Positions 11,704 through 21,070 of a stretch of DNA of 40,338 bases are shown one piece after another. Origin of the DNA: Ectobacillus antri (GTDB lineage Bacteria; Bacillota; Bacilli; Bacillales; Bacillaceae_G); contig NZ_RIAV01000024.1 in NCBI RefSeq assembly GCF_003852715.1, positions 1 through 40,338 of the forward strand. The letters run 5' to 3'. The notes under the pieces were generated by a model, which was given only the letters and a program-made list of their open reading frames with translations, was not told the origin of the DNA and did no database searches. The position numbers and the translations under genes are program-made. Positions within the stretch are counted from its first letter, which is position 1. Every line of letters starts with the position of its first letter.

Positions 11704-12034
11704 GGCGTTTCATACTTGAAATATTTTAAATTCTCCTAGACGTTAATCTTTATCTTCAGGTCACGTTCATTTTTTTCAGTTTATTAACGAAAGAAGGGAA
11801 AAATCCTTCGTTAATCATACCTGTTCCCCCCATACATCCTCATTAGATAAATACATGCTAGTAAGCCGTATTCTTCTGGCAGATACAAATCAAGGAGTAG
11901 ATTTCATTTAAGCATCTGTAATGGGTCGTCGAGAAGAGCTATATCTATCTAAAATGATGCCTAATTTTCAGTTACTGTGTTTTTGTAATTTGTTTTAAAA
12001 CCCAAAGAAATACTGCCAGATTTATATTAAAGAT
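11704..12034. other. Non-coding stretch between jag and the mnmE promoter
   Basis: I see no supportable gene here. The only clear structure is an inverted repeat ATTAACGAA (11783-11791) and TTCGTTAAT (11807-11815) around a 15-nt purine-rich centre. It has no T-tract, so it could be an operator or a hairpin. Confidence 0.5.
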
Positions 12035-12063
12035 TTATCAACATCAACATTTTGTTTTATAAT
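12035..12063 (+). promoter_or_regulatory. Candidate mnmE promoter
   Basis: TTATCA (12035-12040), a 17-bp spacer and a perfect TATAAT (12058-12063) lie 173 bp upstream of mnmE. The -35 is imperfect (4 of 6). A DnaA-box palindrome begins 15 bp after the -10. Confidence 0.55.
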
Positions 12064-12077
12064 ATGTTACGCATGCT

Positions 12078-12098
12078 ACTTATCCACAGTGGATAAGT
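12078..12098. promoter_or_regulatory. DnaA-box palindrome in the mnmE leader
   Basis: A 21-bp perfect palindrome, ACTTATCCAC-A-GTGGATAAGT, contains the perfect DnaA box TTATCCACA (12080-12088). The opposite-strand half matches at 8 of 9 positions. It lies just past the candidate start site of the mnmE transcript, about 3 kb from oriC. Confidence 0.7.
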
Positions 12099-12235
12099 TT
12101 ATGGTGTTTTTAGCACGGACATAATAAAAAGTAAATATTCTTTTGCATGCAGTAATGATATGGTATCCTAATGGTTTAGTGATAAAAATTAAATTGTTAT
12201 TTATAGAGAGTTGATTAGTAAGTGAGGTGAACGAG

Positions 12236-13612
12236 ATGAAGTTCGATACAATTGCTGCAATTTCTACAGCATTAGGAGAAGGGGCGATTGCCATTGTCCG
12301 CATAAGTGGAGAGGAAGCAGTAGAAAAAGCGAACCGCATTTTTAAAGGCAAAGACTTGACGAAAGTTTCAACACATACAATTCATTACGGTCATATTATT
12401 GAACCTGATTCTGGACGTGTAATTGAAGAAGTTATGGTATCGGTATTACGTGGACCAAGAACATTTACAAGGGAAGATATTGTTGAAATTAATTGCCATG
12501 GGGGCTTAGTTTCTGTAAATAAAGTATTGCAACTTATCTTAGAACAGGGTGTTCGATTAGCCGAGCCTGGAGAATTTACAAAGCGAGCATTTTTAAACGG
12601 ACGAATTGATTTATCGCAAGCAGAAGCTGTTATGGATTTGATTCGGGCTAAAACTGATCGGGCTATGAATGTAGCTCTAAATCAGATGGAAGGGCGATTA
12701 TCAAAGCTAATTGGTCGTTTACGTCAAGAGTTATTAGAGACGTTAGCACATGTTGAGGTTAACATTGATTATCCAGAGTATGATGATGTAGAAGAAATGA
12801 CACATCAGGTTCTGATTGAAAAGGCAACATATGTCCGTGATGAAATTCGAGAGTTACTTGAGGTTTCTAAGCAGGGAAAAATTTTAAGAGAAGGTATTGC
12901 AACTGCTATTATCGGGCGACCGAATGTAGGAAAGTCATCTCTTTTAAATAGCCTGGTACAAGAGAAAAAAGCGATTGTTACGGATATTGCAGGTACAACG
13001 CGCGATGTTATTGAGGAATATGTGAATGTTAGAGGCGTACCCCTTCGTTTAATTGACACAGCAGGTATCCGTGAAACAGCTGATATTGTAGAGCAAATTG
13101 GTGTAGAGCGTTCAAAAGAGATGATGGACAAAGCGGATTTGGTATTGCTTGTTTTAAATTATAATGAACCCGTTACGGAAGAAGATAAGAGGTTATTTGA
13201 AGCTGTACAGGGCAAAGACTATATTGTAATTATTAATAAAATGGATTTGCCTAGAATAATCGATTTAAACCATGTTAAAGAATTGGCTGGAGATAGCAAG
13301 ATCATCACAACTTCGTTAATTGAAGAAAAGGGTCTTAAGGATTTGGAACAGGCAATTGCAGATCTATTCTTTGAAGGATCTCTAGAAGCGGGTGACTTAA
13401 CATATGTTTCTAATGCACGTCATATCGGATTATTAACACAGGCAGAAAGAACTATTTCGGAAGCGGTAAATGCCATTGAAGCTGGTATGCCGATTGACAT
13501 GGTGCAAATTGATTTAACAAGAACTTGGGAAATACTTGGTGAAATTACAGGAGATACTGTACATGAAAGTTTAATTGATCAGTTATTCTCTCAATTTTGT
13601 CTTGGGAAATAA
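12236..13612 (+). CDS. mnmE: tRNA uridine-5-carboxymethylaminomethyl GTPase MnmE
   Basis: MnmE works with MnmG to modify the wobble uridine of several tRNAs (cmnm5U34). It has 458 aa. An N-terminal tetrahydrofolate-binding domain ([17 protein letters not shown]) is followed by a helical domain. The inserted G domain has [23 protein letters not shown] and NKMD, and the family-typical C-terminus is FCLGK with its conserved Cys. I start at ATG 12236, preceded by GAGGTGA; a GTG 9 nt upstream overlaps that ribosome site. It is 17 bp from mnmG, in one operon with it. Confidence 0.97.
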   Translation: MKFDTIAAISTALGEGAIAIVRISGEEAVEKANRIFKGKDLTKVSTHTIHYGHIIEPDSGRVIEEVMVSVLRGPRTFTREDIVEINCHGGLVSVNKVLQLILEQGVRLAEPGEFTKRAFLNGRIDLSQAEAVMDLIRAKTDRAMNVALNQMEGRLSKLIGRLRQELLETLAHVEVNIDYPEYDDVEEMTHQVLIEKATYVRDEIRELLEVSKQGKILREGIATAIIGRPNVGKSSLLNSLVQEKKAIVTDIAGTTRDVIEEYVNVRGVPLRLIDTAGIRETADIVEQIGVERSKEMMDKADLVLLVLNYNEPVTEEDKRLFEAVQGKDYIVIINKMDLPRIIDLNHVKELAGDSKIITTSLIEEKGLKDLEQAIADLFFEGSLEAGDLTYVSNARHIGLLTQAERTISEAVNAIEAGMPIDMVQIDLTRTWEILGEITGDTVHESLIDQLFSQFCLGK

Positions 13613-13629
13613 GATGGGAGGAATAAAAA

Positions 13630-15519
13630 GTGGGATATAATGCTGGTTCATATGATGTAATTGTAATTGGAGCTGGTCATGCAGGCTGTGAAGCAGGACT
13701 TGCAGCTGCTCGCATGGGTGCTAAAACCTTAATGTTAACAATTAATTTAGATATGGTTGCTTTTATGCCATGTAATCCTTCAGTAGGAGGACCGGCTAAA
13801 GGAATTGTGGTGCGCGAAATTGATGCATTAGGCGGCGAAATGGGAAGAAACATTGATAAAACCCATATTCAGATGCGTATGTTGAATACAGGAAAAGGGC
13901 CTGCTGTTCGTGCTTTACGAGCACAAGCAGACAAGTTTGCGTATCAGCATGAAATGAAGCGTACAATCGAAAATACACCAAACTTAACATTGTTTCAGGG
14001 GATGGTAGAGCGTCTGATTGTTGAGGATGGTGAATGTAAAGGGGTAGTGACACAAACAGGAGCTGAGTATACAGCAAAAACAGTTGTTATTACAACAGGT
14101 ACATTTTTACGCGGCGAGATTATTATGGGCGATTTGAAATATTCTAGCGGTCCAAATAACCAACAGCCCGCTGTTAAACTTTCAGAGCATTTAGAGGAAC
14201 TAGGATTAGAAATGGTTCGTTTTAAAACAGGGACACCACCTCGTGTAAATAGTCATACAATTGACTACAGTAAAACAGAAATTCAACCTGGAGACGATGT
14301 TCCTCGCGCATTTTCCTTTGAAACAACAAAATTTATTATGGATCAAATTCCATGTTGGTTAACATATACGAGTGAAAAAACACATCAGCTCATTGATGCA
14401 AACTTGCATCGGTCTGCAATGTACTCAGGTATGATTAAAGGGACAGGGCCGCGTTACTGTCCGTCAATTGAGGATAAAGTAGTACGTTTTCATGATAAAC
14501 CAAGACATCAGATTTTCTTAGAACCAGAAGGACGAAATACGGAAGAAGTATACGTGCAAGGCTTGTCCACTAGCTTACCGGAAGATGTGCAGCGAGAAAT
14601 TTTAAAGACGATTCCAGGTCTGGAAAACGTACAAATGATGCGTACTGGTTATGCAATTGAGTATGATTCCATTGTACCAACGCAGCTTTGGCCAACTCTT
14701 GAAACAAAGAAAATTAAAAATTTATACACAGCAGGACAAATCAACGGGACATCTGGTTATGAAGAAGCAGCTGGTCAAGGATTGATGGCAGGTATTAATG
14801 CTGCATGTCGTGCTTTAGATAAAGAAGAAGTGATTCTGGACCGATCACAAGCTTATATTGGTGTACTTATTGATGATTTAGTAACCAAAGGTACAAATGA
14901 GCCATATCGCTTGCTGACATCACGAGCTGAGTATCGCCTGTTGCTTAGACACGATAATGCAGATCTACGCTTAACGGAAACAGGGTATAAAATTGGATTA
15001 ATTCCGGAAGAGCGTTATCAACGATTTGTCGAGAAAAAAGAGAGTATTGAGAAGGAAAAAGCTCGTCTTTCCGGAATTATTATTAAACCGAAGGCTGAAG
15101 TACAAGAATTAATTCGTCAAGCCGGCGGGGCAGAATTAAAAGATGGCATTCGCGGTATTGATTTGTTACGTCGAACAGAGATGACGTATGAGCATATTAA
15201 ACAAATTATTCCAAGCGAAGAGGACATCAACGCTGATGTAGCAGAACAAGTAGAAATACAAGTGAAATATGAAGGATACATTGAAAAATCCTTGCAGCAA
15301 GTAGAACGTATGAAACGCATGGAAAATAAAAAAATCCCTGTGGATATTGATTATGATGCAATTCATGGATTAGCCTCAGAAGCACGTCAGAAGTTAAAAG
15401 AAGTACGTCCTCTATCGGTCGGTCAAGCTTCTCGCATCTCTGGTGTAAATCCTGCGGATATTTCTATTTTACTTGTATATTTAGAACAAGGAAAAATCGC
15501 AAGAGTATCGAACCAATAA
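13630..15519 (+). CDS. mnmG: tRNA uridine-5-carboxymethylaminomethyl modification enzyme MnmG (GidA)
   Basis: MnmG is the FAD-dependent partner of MnmE. It has 629 aa. The N-terminal Rossmann FAD motif is [19 protein letters not shown]. Conserved MnmG blocks include [13 protein letters not shown], the Cys-containing [11 protein letters not shown], and [19 protein letters not shown]. The C-terminal helical tail binds MnmE and tRNA. GTG start after GGGAGG. It lies in the mnmE-mnmG-rsmG cluster, 19 bp from rsmG. Confidence 0.97.
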   Translation: MGYNAGSYDVIVIGAGHAGCEAGLAAARMGAKTLMLTINLDMVAFMPCNPSVGGPAKGIVVREIDALGGEMGRNIDKTHIQMRMLNTGKGPAVRALRAQADKFAYQHEMKRTIENTPNLTLFQGMVERLIVEDGECKGVVTQTGAEYTAKTVVITTGTFLRGEIIMGDLKYSSGPNNQQPAVKLSEHLEELGLEMVRFKTGTPPRVNSHTIDYSKTEIQPGDDVPRAFSFETTKFIMDQIPCWLTYTSEKTHQLIDANLHRSAMYSGMIKGTGPRYCPSIEDKVVRFHDKPRHQIFLEPEGRNTEEVYVQGLSTSLPEDVQREILKTIPGLENVQMMRTGYAIEYDSIVPTQLWPTLETKKIKNLYTAGQINGTSGYEEAAGQGLMAGINAACRALDKEEVILDRSQAYIGVLIDDLVTKGTNEPYRLLTSRAEYRLLLRHDNADLRLTETGYKIGLIPEERYQRFVEKKESIEKEKARLSGIIIKPKAEVQELIRQAGGAELKDGIRGIDLLRRTEMTYEHIKQIIPSEEDINADVAEQVEIQVKYEGYIEKSLQQVERMKRMENKKIPVDIDYDAIHGLASEARQKLKEVRPLSVGQASRISGVNPADISILLVYLEQGKIARVSNQ

Positions 15520-15538
15520 AGAAGTAGGAGATTTAGCG

Positions 15539-16258
15539 ATGAATATAGAGCAATTTCAATCTATGCTGGGAGAAAAGGGAATTACCCTTTCTCCTCTTCA
15601 ATTGCAACAATTTGAAATATATTATAAGACACTTGTTGAGTGGAACGAAAAAATGAACCTTACAGCTATCACAGAGAAAGAAGAAGTGTACTTAAAACAT
15701 TTTTTTGACTCTGTAACAGCTGCATTTCATTATGATTTATCAAAAGAATACACGATTTGCGATGTAGGAGCGGGAGCTGGTTTTCCAAGTATCCCTCTAA
15801 AAATATGTTTTCCAAACCTTAAGGTTACAATTGTAGACTCTTTACAAAAGCGAATATCATTTTTAAATCATCTGGCAGCTGAGTTAGGTCTAGAAAATGT
15901 AGCATTTTATCATGATCGCGCAGAAACATTCGGCCGAAAAGAAGGAATTCGTGAAACTTTTGATATTGTGACTGCAAGAGCTGTTGCGAGATTATCGGTT
16001 TTAAGTGAACTATGCTTACCCCTTGCTAAAGTAGGGGGCGTATTTATTGCTATGAAAGGCGCAGCTGCGCATGAAGAATTGGAGACCGGAAAGCATGCTG
16101 TTCAAGTGCTAGGCGGAGAAATTCGTAATACAGCAACATTTCGCTTACCAATTGAGGATAGTGAACGAAACATTATCATCATAGATAAAAAGAGAAAGAC
16201 TCCTAAGAAATATCCACGTAAGCCAGGTATGCCAAATAAATTACCTATTGAAAATTAA
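15539..16258 (+). CDS. rsmG: 16S rRNA (guanine-N7) methyltransferase RsmG (GidB)
   Basis: RsmG methylates G527 (E. coli numbering) of 16S rRNA using S-adenosylmethionine; its loss gives low-level streptomycin resistance. It has 239 aa. The SAM-binding motif I is [14 protein letters not shown], followed by [15 protein letters not shown] and [14 protein letters not shown] follows a GTAGGAG site. It ends the mnmE-mnmG-rsmG cluster. Confidence 0.96.
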   Translation: MNIEQFQSMLGEKGITLSPLQLQQFEIYYKTLVEWNEKMNLTAITEKEEVYLKHFFDSVTAAFHYDLSKEYTICDVGAGAGFPSIPLKICFPNLKVTIVDSLQKRISFLNHLAAELGLENVAFYHDRAETFGRKEGIRETFDIVTARAVARLSVLSELCLPLAKVGGVFIAMKGAAAHEELETGKHAVQVLGGEIRNTATFRLPIEDSERNIIIIDKKRKTPKKYPRKPGMPNKLPIEN

Positions 16259-16294
16259 ACCTTAACAAAAGGCAAATTGAATAACGTGTCTTTA

Positions 16295-16310
16295 TGTTTC
16301 ACGTGAAACG
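16295..16310. other. parS: parS-like site upstream of noc (one mismatch)
   Basis: TGTTTCACGTGAAACG matches the parS consensus TGTTNCACGTGAAACA at all but the last base. It lies in the 98-bp gap between rsmG and noc, next to a possible -10 TATAAA near 16316. It could be a weak ParB-loading site. Confidence 0.7.
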
Positions 16311-16356
16311 TTTTGTATAAAGCAATCAATAGGATTTTTAAGGGTGGTGGAGTACA

Positions 16357-17205
16357 ATGAAAAATACAATTTCGCGCTTCTTCGGATTGGGAGAAAAAGA
16401 GAGTATTACTGAAGAGACTGAAGAGCGATACGACGAAGTTAAGCAAATTCCAGTTAGTCATATTGTACCAAACCGTTATCAGCCTAGAACGGTTTTTAAT
16501 GATGCTAAAATTGAAGAGCTTGCTTTAACCATTCGTACACATGGTATTATTCAGCCTATCGTTGTTCGAATGTACGAGGCAAATCGTTATGAGATTATTG
16601 CCGGGGAAAGACGCTTCCGAGCAGTTCATAAATTAGGGTGGGAAACAATTCCTGCTATTGTAAAAAATATGAGCGATGCTGAAACCGCTTCGGTTGCACT
16701 TATTGAAAATCTGCAGCGAGAAGAATTAACCTCAATTGAAGAAGCTATTGCTTATCAGAAACTTCTTGATTTACATAATCTTACACAAGAAGCTTTGGCA
16801 CAACGACTTGGAAAAGGACAATCGACGGTTGCAAATAAACTGCGATTGTTGAAATTGCCCGGGGAAATCAAAGATGCTTTGCTAGAAAAAAAGGTTACAG
16901 AAAGACATGCTAGAGCTTTAATTCCATTAAAAAAAGAAGAATTACAATTAAAAATGTTACAAGAGATTATAGACAGACAGTTAAATGTAAAACAAACTGA
17001 AGAACGTGTTGCAAAGATGTTAGAACAGGAAGTGCCCAAGCCAAAAGCAAAACGTAAAGCTGTAAGTCGTGATATGAGAATTGCCATGAACACCATTCGT
17101 CAATCTCTTCAGATGGTTGAAAATAGCGGTGTTACGATTGATTCTGAAGAAGAAGAGTTTGATGAATATTATCAAATCACTATAAAGATACCAAAAAAAC
17201 GTTAA
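16357..17205 (+). CDS. noc: Nucleoid occlusion protein Noc
   Basis: Noc is a ParB-family CTPase that binds specific chromosomal sites and blocks division over the nucleoid. It has 282 aa (B. subtilis 283). The N-terminus [14 protein letters not shown] matches the membrane-targeting amphipathic helix of Noc. The ParB/CTP-binding core follows with [10 protein letters not shown] and the [16 protein letters not shown] box, then a helix-turn-helix around [19 protein letters not shown]. Context next to soj-spo0J supports Noc over ParB; an independent soj-linked spo0J lies 1 kb downstream. Confidence 0.95.
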   Translation: MKNTISRFFGLGEKESITEETEERYDEVKQIPVSHIVPNRYQPRTVFNDAKIEELALTIRTHGIIQPIVVRMYEANRYEIIAGERRFRAVHKLGWETIPAIVKNMSDAETASVALIENLQREELTSIEEAIAYQKLLDLHNLTQEALAQRLGKGQSTVANKLRLLKLPGEIKDALLEKKVTERHARALIPLKKEELQLKMLQEIIDRQLNVKQTEERVAKMLEQEVPKPKAKRKAVSRDMRIAMNTIRQSLQMVENSGVTIDSEEEEFDEYYQITIKIPKKR

Positions 17206-17217
17206 ATCACCACCAAG

Positions 17218-17242
17218 AAGAGTCTTTTTAAAGGCTCTTTTT
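17218..17242 (+). terminator. noc terminator
   Basis: AAGAGTC (17218-17224), an 8-nt A/T loop and GGCTCTT (17233-17239) form a short stem with one G-T pair, followed by T's. It is weaker than most in this window. Confidence 0.65.
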
Positions 17243-17430
17243 GTATGCTCAGTTATCTCACCAGGTACTTTTGTATAAACTTATATGCCAACATAGGCAG
17301 GAATATAGAAATAAGTTTTGAAGTTTTATACAGAAGTAATCAGAAGAGAACCTATTCATGTTACAATAAGATTAGTTTAATAGAATGTGTAAAAGGAAAT
17401 CGGAGAGAAAGTTTGAGGGTAGGTGACATC

Positions 17431-18192
17431 ATGGGAAAAATCATTTCAATTGCTAATCAAAAAGGGGGCGTAGGTAAGACTACAACTTCTGTAAATTTAG
17501 GGGCTGGATTAGCGTGTTTAGGTAAAAAAGTGTTACTTATTGATATTGATGCACAAGGAAATGCAACTACAGGAGTCGGAATTGAAAAGTCCGATTTAGA
17601 TCGCTGCGTATATAATGTTTTAGTAGAAGATGCGGAAATTCGGGAAGTTATTAAACCTACAGCCATTGAAGGGTTATATGTTATTCCAGCTACTATTCAG
17701 TTAGCCGGTGCAGAAATTGAGCTTGTTCCTACAATCTCAAGAGAAGTACGTTTAAAAAGAGCATTACAACCTATCCAAGATGAATATGATTATATTATCA
17801 TTGATTGTCCACCATCTCTTGGTTTATTGACTTTAAATGCTCTTACGGCCTCAAATTCCGTTATCATTCCTGTTCAGTGCGAGTATTATGCACTAGAAGG
17901 ATTAAGTCAACTATTAAATACAGTACGTCTTGTACAAAAGCATCTAAATAAAAACCTTTCTATACAGGGTGTGTTGTTAACTATGTTAGATGCACGAACC
18001 AATCTAGGGCTGCAGGTAATTGATGAAGTAAAAAAATACTTTAGAGATAAAGTGTATCGTTCTATAATTCCCCGGAATGTTCGCCTTAGTGAAGCACCTA
18101 GTCATGGAAAGCCAATTATGCTGTATGATGCTAAGTCGAAGGGGTCTGAAGTATACTTAGATTTAGCAAAGGAAGTGATCGCAGGTGGCTAA
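17431..18192 (+). CDS. soj: Chromosome partitioning ATPase Soj (ParA)
   Basis: Soj is a ParA-type ATPase that works with Spo0J in origin segregation and regulates DnaA activity at oriC. It has 253 aa. The deviant Walker A is KGGVGKTTTS (Lys11 signature), then LLIDIDAQGNATTG and DYIIIDCPPSLGLLTLNAL. I start at ATG 17431 with an AGGTGAC site; the open frame upstream has no family homology and crosses the noc terminator. It overlaps spo0J by 8 nt. The 188-bp gap upstream holds a TACAAT-like -10 but no clear -35. Confidence 0.96.
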   Translation: MGKIISIANQKGGVGKTTTSVNLGAGLACLGKKVLLIDIDAQGNATTGVGIEKSDLDRCVYNVLVEDAEIREVIKPTAIEGLYVIPATIQLAGAEIELVPTISREVRLKRALQPIQDEYDYIIIDCPPSLGLLTLNALTASNSVIIPVQCEYYALEGLSQLLNTVRLVQKHLNKNLSIQGVLLTMLDARTNLGLQVIDEVKKYFRDKVYRSIIPRNVRLSEAPSHGKPIMLYDAKSKGSEVYLDLAKEVIAGG

Positions 18193-19030
18193 AGGTCTTG
18201 GAAAAGGAATTGAAGCGTTTTTTCATAATTTAGAAGCGCAAGAGGAAGAAGTAGTTAAAGAAATAGAACTAAGACAACTTCGTCCCAATCCTTATCAGCC
18301 GCGTAAATATTTTTCAGAACAATCCATACAAGAATTGAAAGATTCTATTATTGAACACGGAATTTTACAGCCTATTATCGCTAGAAAAAGCATAAAGGGA
18401 TATGAAATTGTTGCTGGTGAACGTCGATATCGGGCGGCAAAAGAAGCAAAACTCCAAGCAGTTCCGGTTGTTGTTAGAGAATTTACAGAACAACAAATGA
18501 TGGAGCTAGCGCTTCTTGAGAATTTACAGCGTGAGGATTTAACCCCTATAGAAGAAGCAAAAGCATATGAAAAGCTCATGCAAGAATTAAATCTAACACA
18601 AGAACAATTAGCACAACGTGTCGGTAAAAGTCGTCCTCATATTGCAAATCATGTTCGGCTTCTATCTTTGCCAGAAAAGATACAAGACGCAATTTCTCGC
18701 CAAGTAATTTCTATGGGGCATGGAAGAGCTTTATTGGGTTTGAAGAAAAAAGAGCAGTTGGATAAGTTGGTAGAACAGATTAAAGAAGAGGATTTGAGTG
18801 TTCGTCAGCTCGAGAAACTTATTCAACAGTTGAATGAACATGTTCCACGTGAAACACGAAAACCAAAAAAACAAAAGAATGTATTTATTCAAGAACAAGA
18901 GTCTCTTCTAAGAGATTATTTTGGTACTGCAGTCACTATTAAAGAGTCTAAAAACAAAGGGAAAATTGAGATTAAATTTGTAAATGAACAAGATTTAGAA
19001 CGAATTTTAGACTTATTAAAGCGAACGTAA
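18185..19030 (+). CDS. spo0J: Chromosome partitioning protein Spo0J (ParB)
   Basis: ParB CTPase that loads at parS, slides along DNA and recruits SMC condensin; with Soj it separates sister origins and affects sporulation onset. It has 281 aa. The N-terminus MAKGLGKGIEAFF is the Soj-interacting region. The CTP motif is IVAGERRYRAAK, then LLENLQREDLTPIEEA and a helix-turn-helix near RVGKSRPHIANHVRLL. The C-terminal dimerization domain follows. The start is GTG within the end of soj. The gene contains its own parS, which encodes VPRETR. Confidence 0.96.
   Translation: MAKGLGKGIEAFFHNLEAQEEEVVKEIELRQLRPNPYQPRKYFSEQSIQELKDSIIEHGILQPIIARKSIKGYEIVAGERRYRAAKEAKLQAVPVVVREFTEQQMMELALLENLQREDLTPIEEAKAYEKLMQELNLTQEQLAQRVGKSRPHIANHVRLLSLPEKIQDAISRQVISMGHGRALLGLKKKEQLDKLVEQIKEEDLSVRQLEKLIQQLNEHVPRETRKPKKQKNVFIQEQESLLRDYFGTAVTIKESKNKGKIEIKFVNEQDLERILDLLKRT
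18841..18856. other. parS: parS centromere site inside spo0J
   Basis: TGTTCCACGTGAAACA is a perfect match to the 16-bp Bacillus parS, at the same place within spo0J as in B. subtilis. It is expected to be a primary ParB loading site. Confidence 0.97.
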
Positions 19031-19059
19031 ACAAACCATCTAAGATAGATGGTTTGTTT
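19029..19059. terminator. Bidirectional terminator between spo0J and yyaC
   Basis: A 14-bp perfect stem, AAACAAACCATCTA (19029-19042) and TAGATGGTTTGTTT (19046-19059), has a 3-nt loop. It begins at the spo0J stop and covers the yyaC stop codon. Symmetric A/T-rich ends suit the two convergent genes. Confidence 0.85.
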
Positions 19060-19648
19060 GTTTATGATATGATAAAGCATAATCGGCTCTTTGGATACCT
19101 TTGGAAATAGTATCTGCCATTTTTATTACTAAGTTCAATCTTGTATTTTGTAAAACAAAAAATTCCATAAATCCATGAATATTTACAATACCGTGTATAT
19201 GGATATTGCCTACTGCTGGCAGTTGCTTATTCATAGCGGCTCCTGGTTTACTTGGCCCCTTACCTATAGAAATAGAACCCACATTCTGGGATTTACCAAG
19301 ACATGCATCAACAGCTACAATAAATGGTGTTACATGTTCCTTTTGAATAGTCACTAATGTTTCTTCCAAATTTAAAGCATGAACAGGTTCGTCCAAGGTA
19401 CCATACACATGAAAGTTACGAATATTTTTTTCTAGGAGCTTAGAACCTACTAAAGGACCCAATGAGTCTCCTGTTGAACGATCTGTACCAATACAAACAA
19501 AAACAATAGGTTGAGAATGCTCTGGGATGTAGGAGGAAATCGTGTGTCCTAAACGAAGGCTGGCTGCTTCCTCATCATAGAAAACAGGAGCTGGTTCTTT
19601 TTCTATAAAAGGATATTTTAAACGAAATGATCCTATATTCAAGTTCAT
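19040..19648 (-). CDS. yyaC: Sporulation protein YyaC (DUF1256 family, putative spore protease fold)
   Basis: It has 202 aa. It belongs to the YyaC/DUF1256 family, related to germination-protease-like hydrolases and found in spore formers. Readable blocks are IVFVCIGTDRSTGDSLGPLVG, then PFIVAVDACLGKS and VGNIHIHGIVNIHGFMEF. The biochemical role is unproven. It is the only minus-strand gene in the right arm, so it is transcribed head-on to the fork and convergent with spo0J. Sporulation-specific expression is likely but I did not identify a promoter. Confidence 0.9.
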   Translation of the reverse strand: MNLNIGSFRLKYPFIEKEPAPVFYDEEAASLRLGHTISSYIPEHSQPIVFVCIGTDRSTGDSLGPLVGSKLLEKNIRNFHVYGTLDEPVHALNLEETLVTIQKEHVTPFIVAVDACLGKSQNVGSISIGKGPSKPGAAMNKQLPAVGNIHIHGIVNIHGFMEFFVLQNTRLNLVIKMADTISKGIQRADYALSYHKQTNHLS

Positions 19649-19914
19649 CCATCCTTTGGCATAATAGTATCAGTATATATACAAACCTTCCTTTTTATAC
19701 CTGGATATAAGACATAAAAAATAAATAAAATGTAAACATAATTTTAAGGATGATATATAAATTTCTGTTACAATAACAATAGTGCTGGATTAAAAAGCGT
19801 TCAGCACTTACGTAAGGTAAGAACATAGGTAGTAGATGAATTGTTTTTGCTCCTTCCTTGTTGCCGCTATATAAAAATATCAGTCGTATTCATGTAGTAA
19901 AGAGAGGTAATAAA

Positions 19915-20796
19915 ATGAGTTGGTTTCAAGATAAATATGACAGCTTTATAGCATATATCACAAATCCAGATGTTTGGATTAGTGTTGCGTTAGGGATTTT
20001 AAAGATTATATTCATTATCGCTATTGCAAGTGTTGTTATTCGAGTAGGTAGAGCGATTATTCACAATGCATTTCGTATTAACAGTAAATCACCTCTTCAG
20101 ATTTCAGAGAGAAGAACAAACACAGTTGCAAAGTTGCTTCAAAATGTCATTACATATGTAGTATTCTTTTTAGCAGTCATTATGATTTTAGGTGTATTAG
20201 GGATTGAAACAAAAGGTCTACTAGCAGGGGCTGGGGTTATTGGTCTAGCAGTTGGTTTTGGTGCACAAAACTTAGTTCGTGACGTAATCACAGGATTTTT
20301 CATTTTATTGGAGGATCAATTTTCAGTAGGTGATTATGTAAGATTAGGTAAGTTTGAAGGTGTTATACAAGAAATTGGCCTTCGTACAACGAAAATTAAA
20401 AGTTGGACTGGAGAACTTCATATCTTGCCCAATGGCAGCATTAAAGAAGTAACGAATTTTTCATTGAGCAACAGCGTAGCCTTTGTTGATGTAAGCATTT
20501 CCTATGAAAGTGACATTGATCGTGCAGAAAAAGTAATTGAAGATTTATTAGATGAATTACCAATGAAATATGATAAGATGGTAAAACGTCCAGAACTTCT
20601 AGGTGTTCAAAGCCTAGGTGCGTCCGAGGTTGTACTTCGTGTTGTATCAGAGGTTGAGCCGATGCAGCATTTTGCAATTTCAAGGGCATTGAGAAAAGAG
20701 ATTAAACTAAGATTAGATGAACATGGTATTGAAATTCCATATCCACGTATGGTATTGTACAACCGCGAGGAAATGGGTAGTAAGCAAGTAAATTAA
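19915..20796 (+). CDS. MscS-family small-conductance mechanosensitive channel
   Basis: It has 293 aa with an N-terminal region containing three membrane segments (about 18-45, 72-95, 98-120). The pore helix is glycine/alanine rich: LLAGAGVIGLAVGFGAQNLVRD, the classic MscS TM3. A beta domain with VGDYVRLGKFEGVIQEIGLR and ILPNGSIKEVTNFS follows, then a cytoplasmic alpha-beta cage. It opens under membrane tension to release solutes on hypo-osmotic shock. ATG at 19915 has an AGAGAGGT site. It is followed 18 bp later by yyzM. Confidence 0.93.
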   Translation: MSWFQDKYDSFIAYITNPDVWISVALGILKIIFIIAIASVVIRVGRAIIHNAFRINSKSPLQISERRTNTVAKLLQNVITYVVFFLAVIMILGVLGIETKGLLAGAGVIGLAVGFGAQNLVRDVITGFFILLEDQFSVGDYVRLGKFEGVIQEIGLRTTKIKSWTGELHILPNGSIKEVTNFSLSNSVAFVDVSISYESDIDRAEKVIEDLLDELPMKYDKMVKRPELLGVQSLGASEVVLRVVSEVEPMQHFAISRALRKEIKLRLDEHGIEIPYPRMVLYNREEMGSKQVN

Positions 20797-20814
20797 ATAT
20801 AAGAGGTGTTTGGC

Positions 20815-21012
20815 ATGGAACAGAAGGAATTTGGTTTGCATGATGTGGTGGAAATGAAAAAGCCTCATCCATGCGGCGCCAACCGCTGGAAGATTATTCG
20901 AATGGGTATGGATGTACGCATTAAGTGTGAAGGGTGCTCACATTCTGTTTTAATTCCCCGCCGAGAATTTCAGCGTAAAATAAAAAAGATTTTAGTTAAA
21001 TATGAGGAGTAG
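20815..21012 (+). CDS. yyzM: DUF951 small protein YyzM
   Basis: A 65-residue protein with a treble-clef-like pattern: VVEMKKPHPCGANRWKIIRMG, then KCEGCSHSVLIPRREF. Cys and His positions (HPCG, KCEGC) suggest metal or nucleic-acid binding, but no function is established for DUF951. Start at ATG 20815 after AAGAGGTG. It lies between the MscS gene and ychF, where the family is found across Bacillaceae. Confidence 0.9.
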   Translation: MEQKEFGLHDVVEMKKPHPCGANRWKIIRMGMDVRIKCEGCSHSVLIPRREFQRKIKKILVKYEE

Positions 21013-21037
21013 ACTGCAGAGACGCAGTCTATTTTTT
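21010..21037 (+). terminator. yyzM terminator
   Basis: TAGACTGC (21010-21017), a 6-nt loop, GCAGTCTA (21024-21031) and six T's. The stem includes the yyzM stop codon. Confidence 0.92.
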
Positions 21038-21070
21038 GTACCTGAACGAATCTCTTTCATTTTTTGTGAT

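Noticed and set aside
11917-11995. Short open frame MGRREELYLSKMMPNF... in the jag-mnmE gap.
   Set aside because: Only 25 codons, no ribosome site, no recognised homology.
16854-16868. ATTGCCCGGGGAAAT inside noc resembles the Noc-binding site ATTTCCCGGGAAAT.
   Set aside because: It has an extra base and broken symmetry, so it does not fit the 14-bp consensus.
17245-17430. Possible 62-residue N-terminal extension of Soj.
   Set aside because: It overlaps the noc terminator, and ParA proteins start at the MGKII just before Walker A; ATG 17431 has a good ribosome site.
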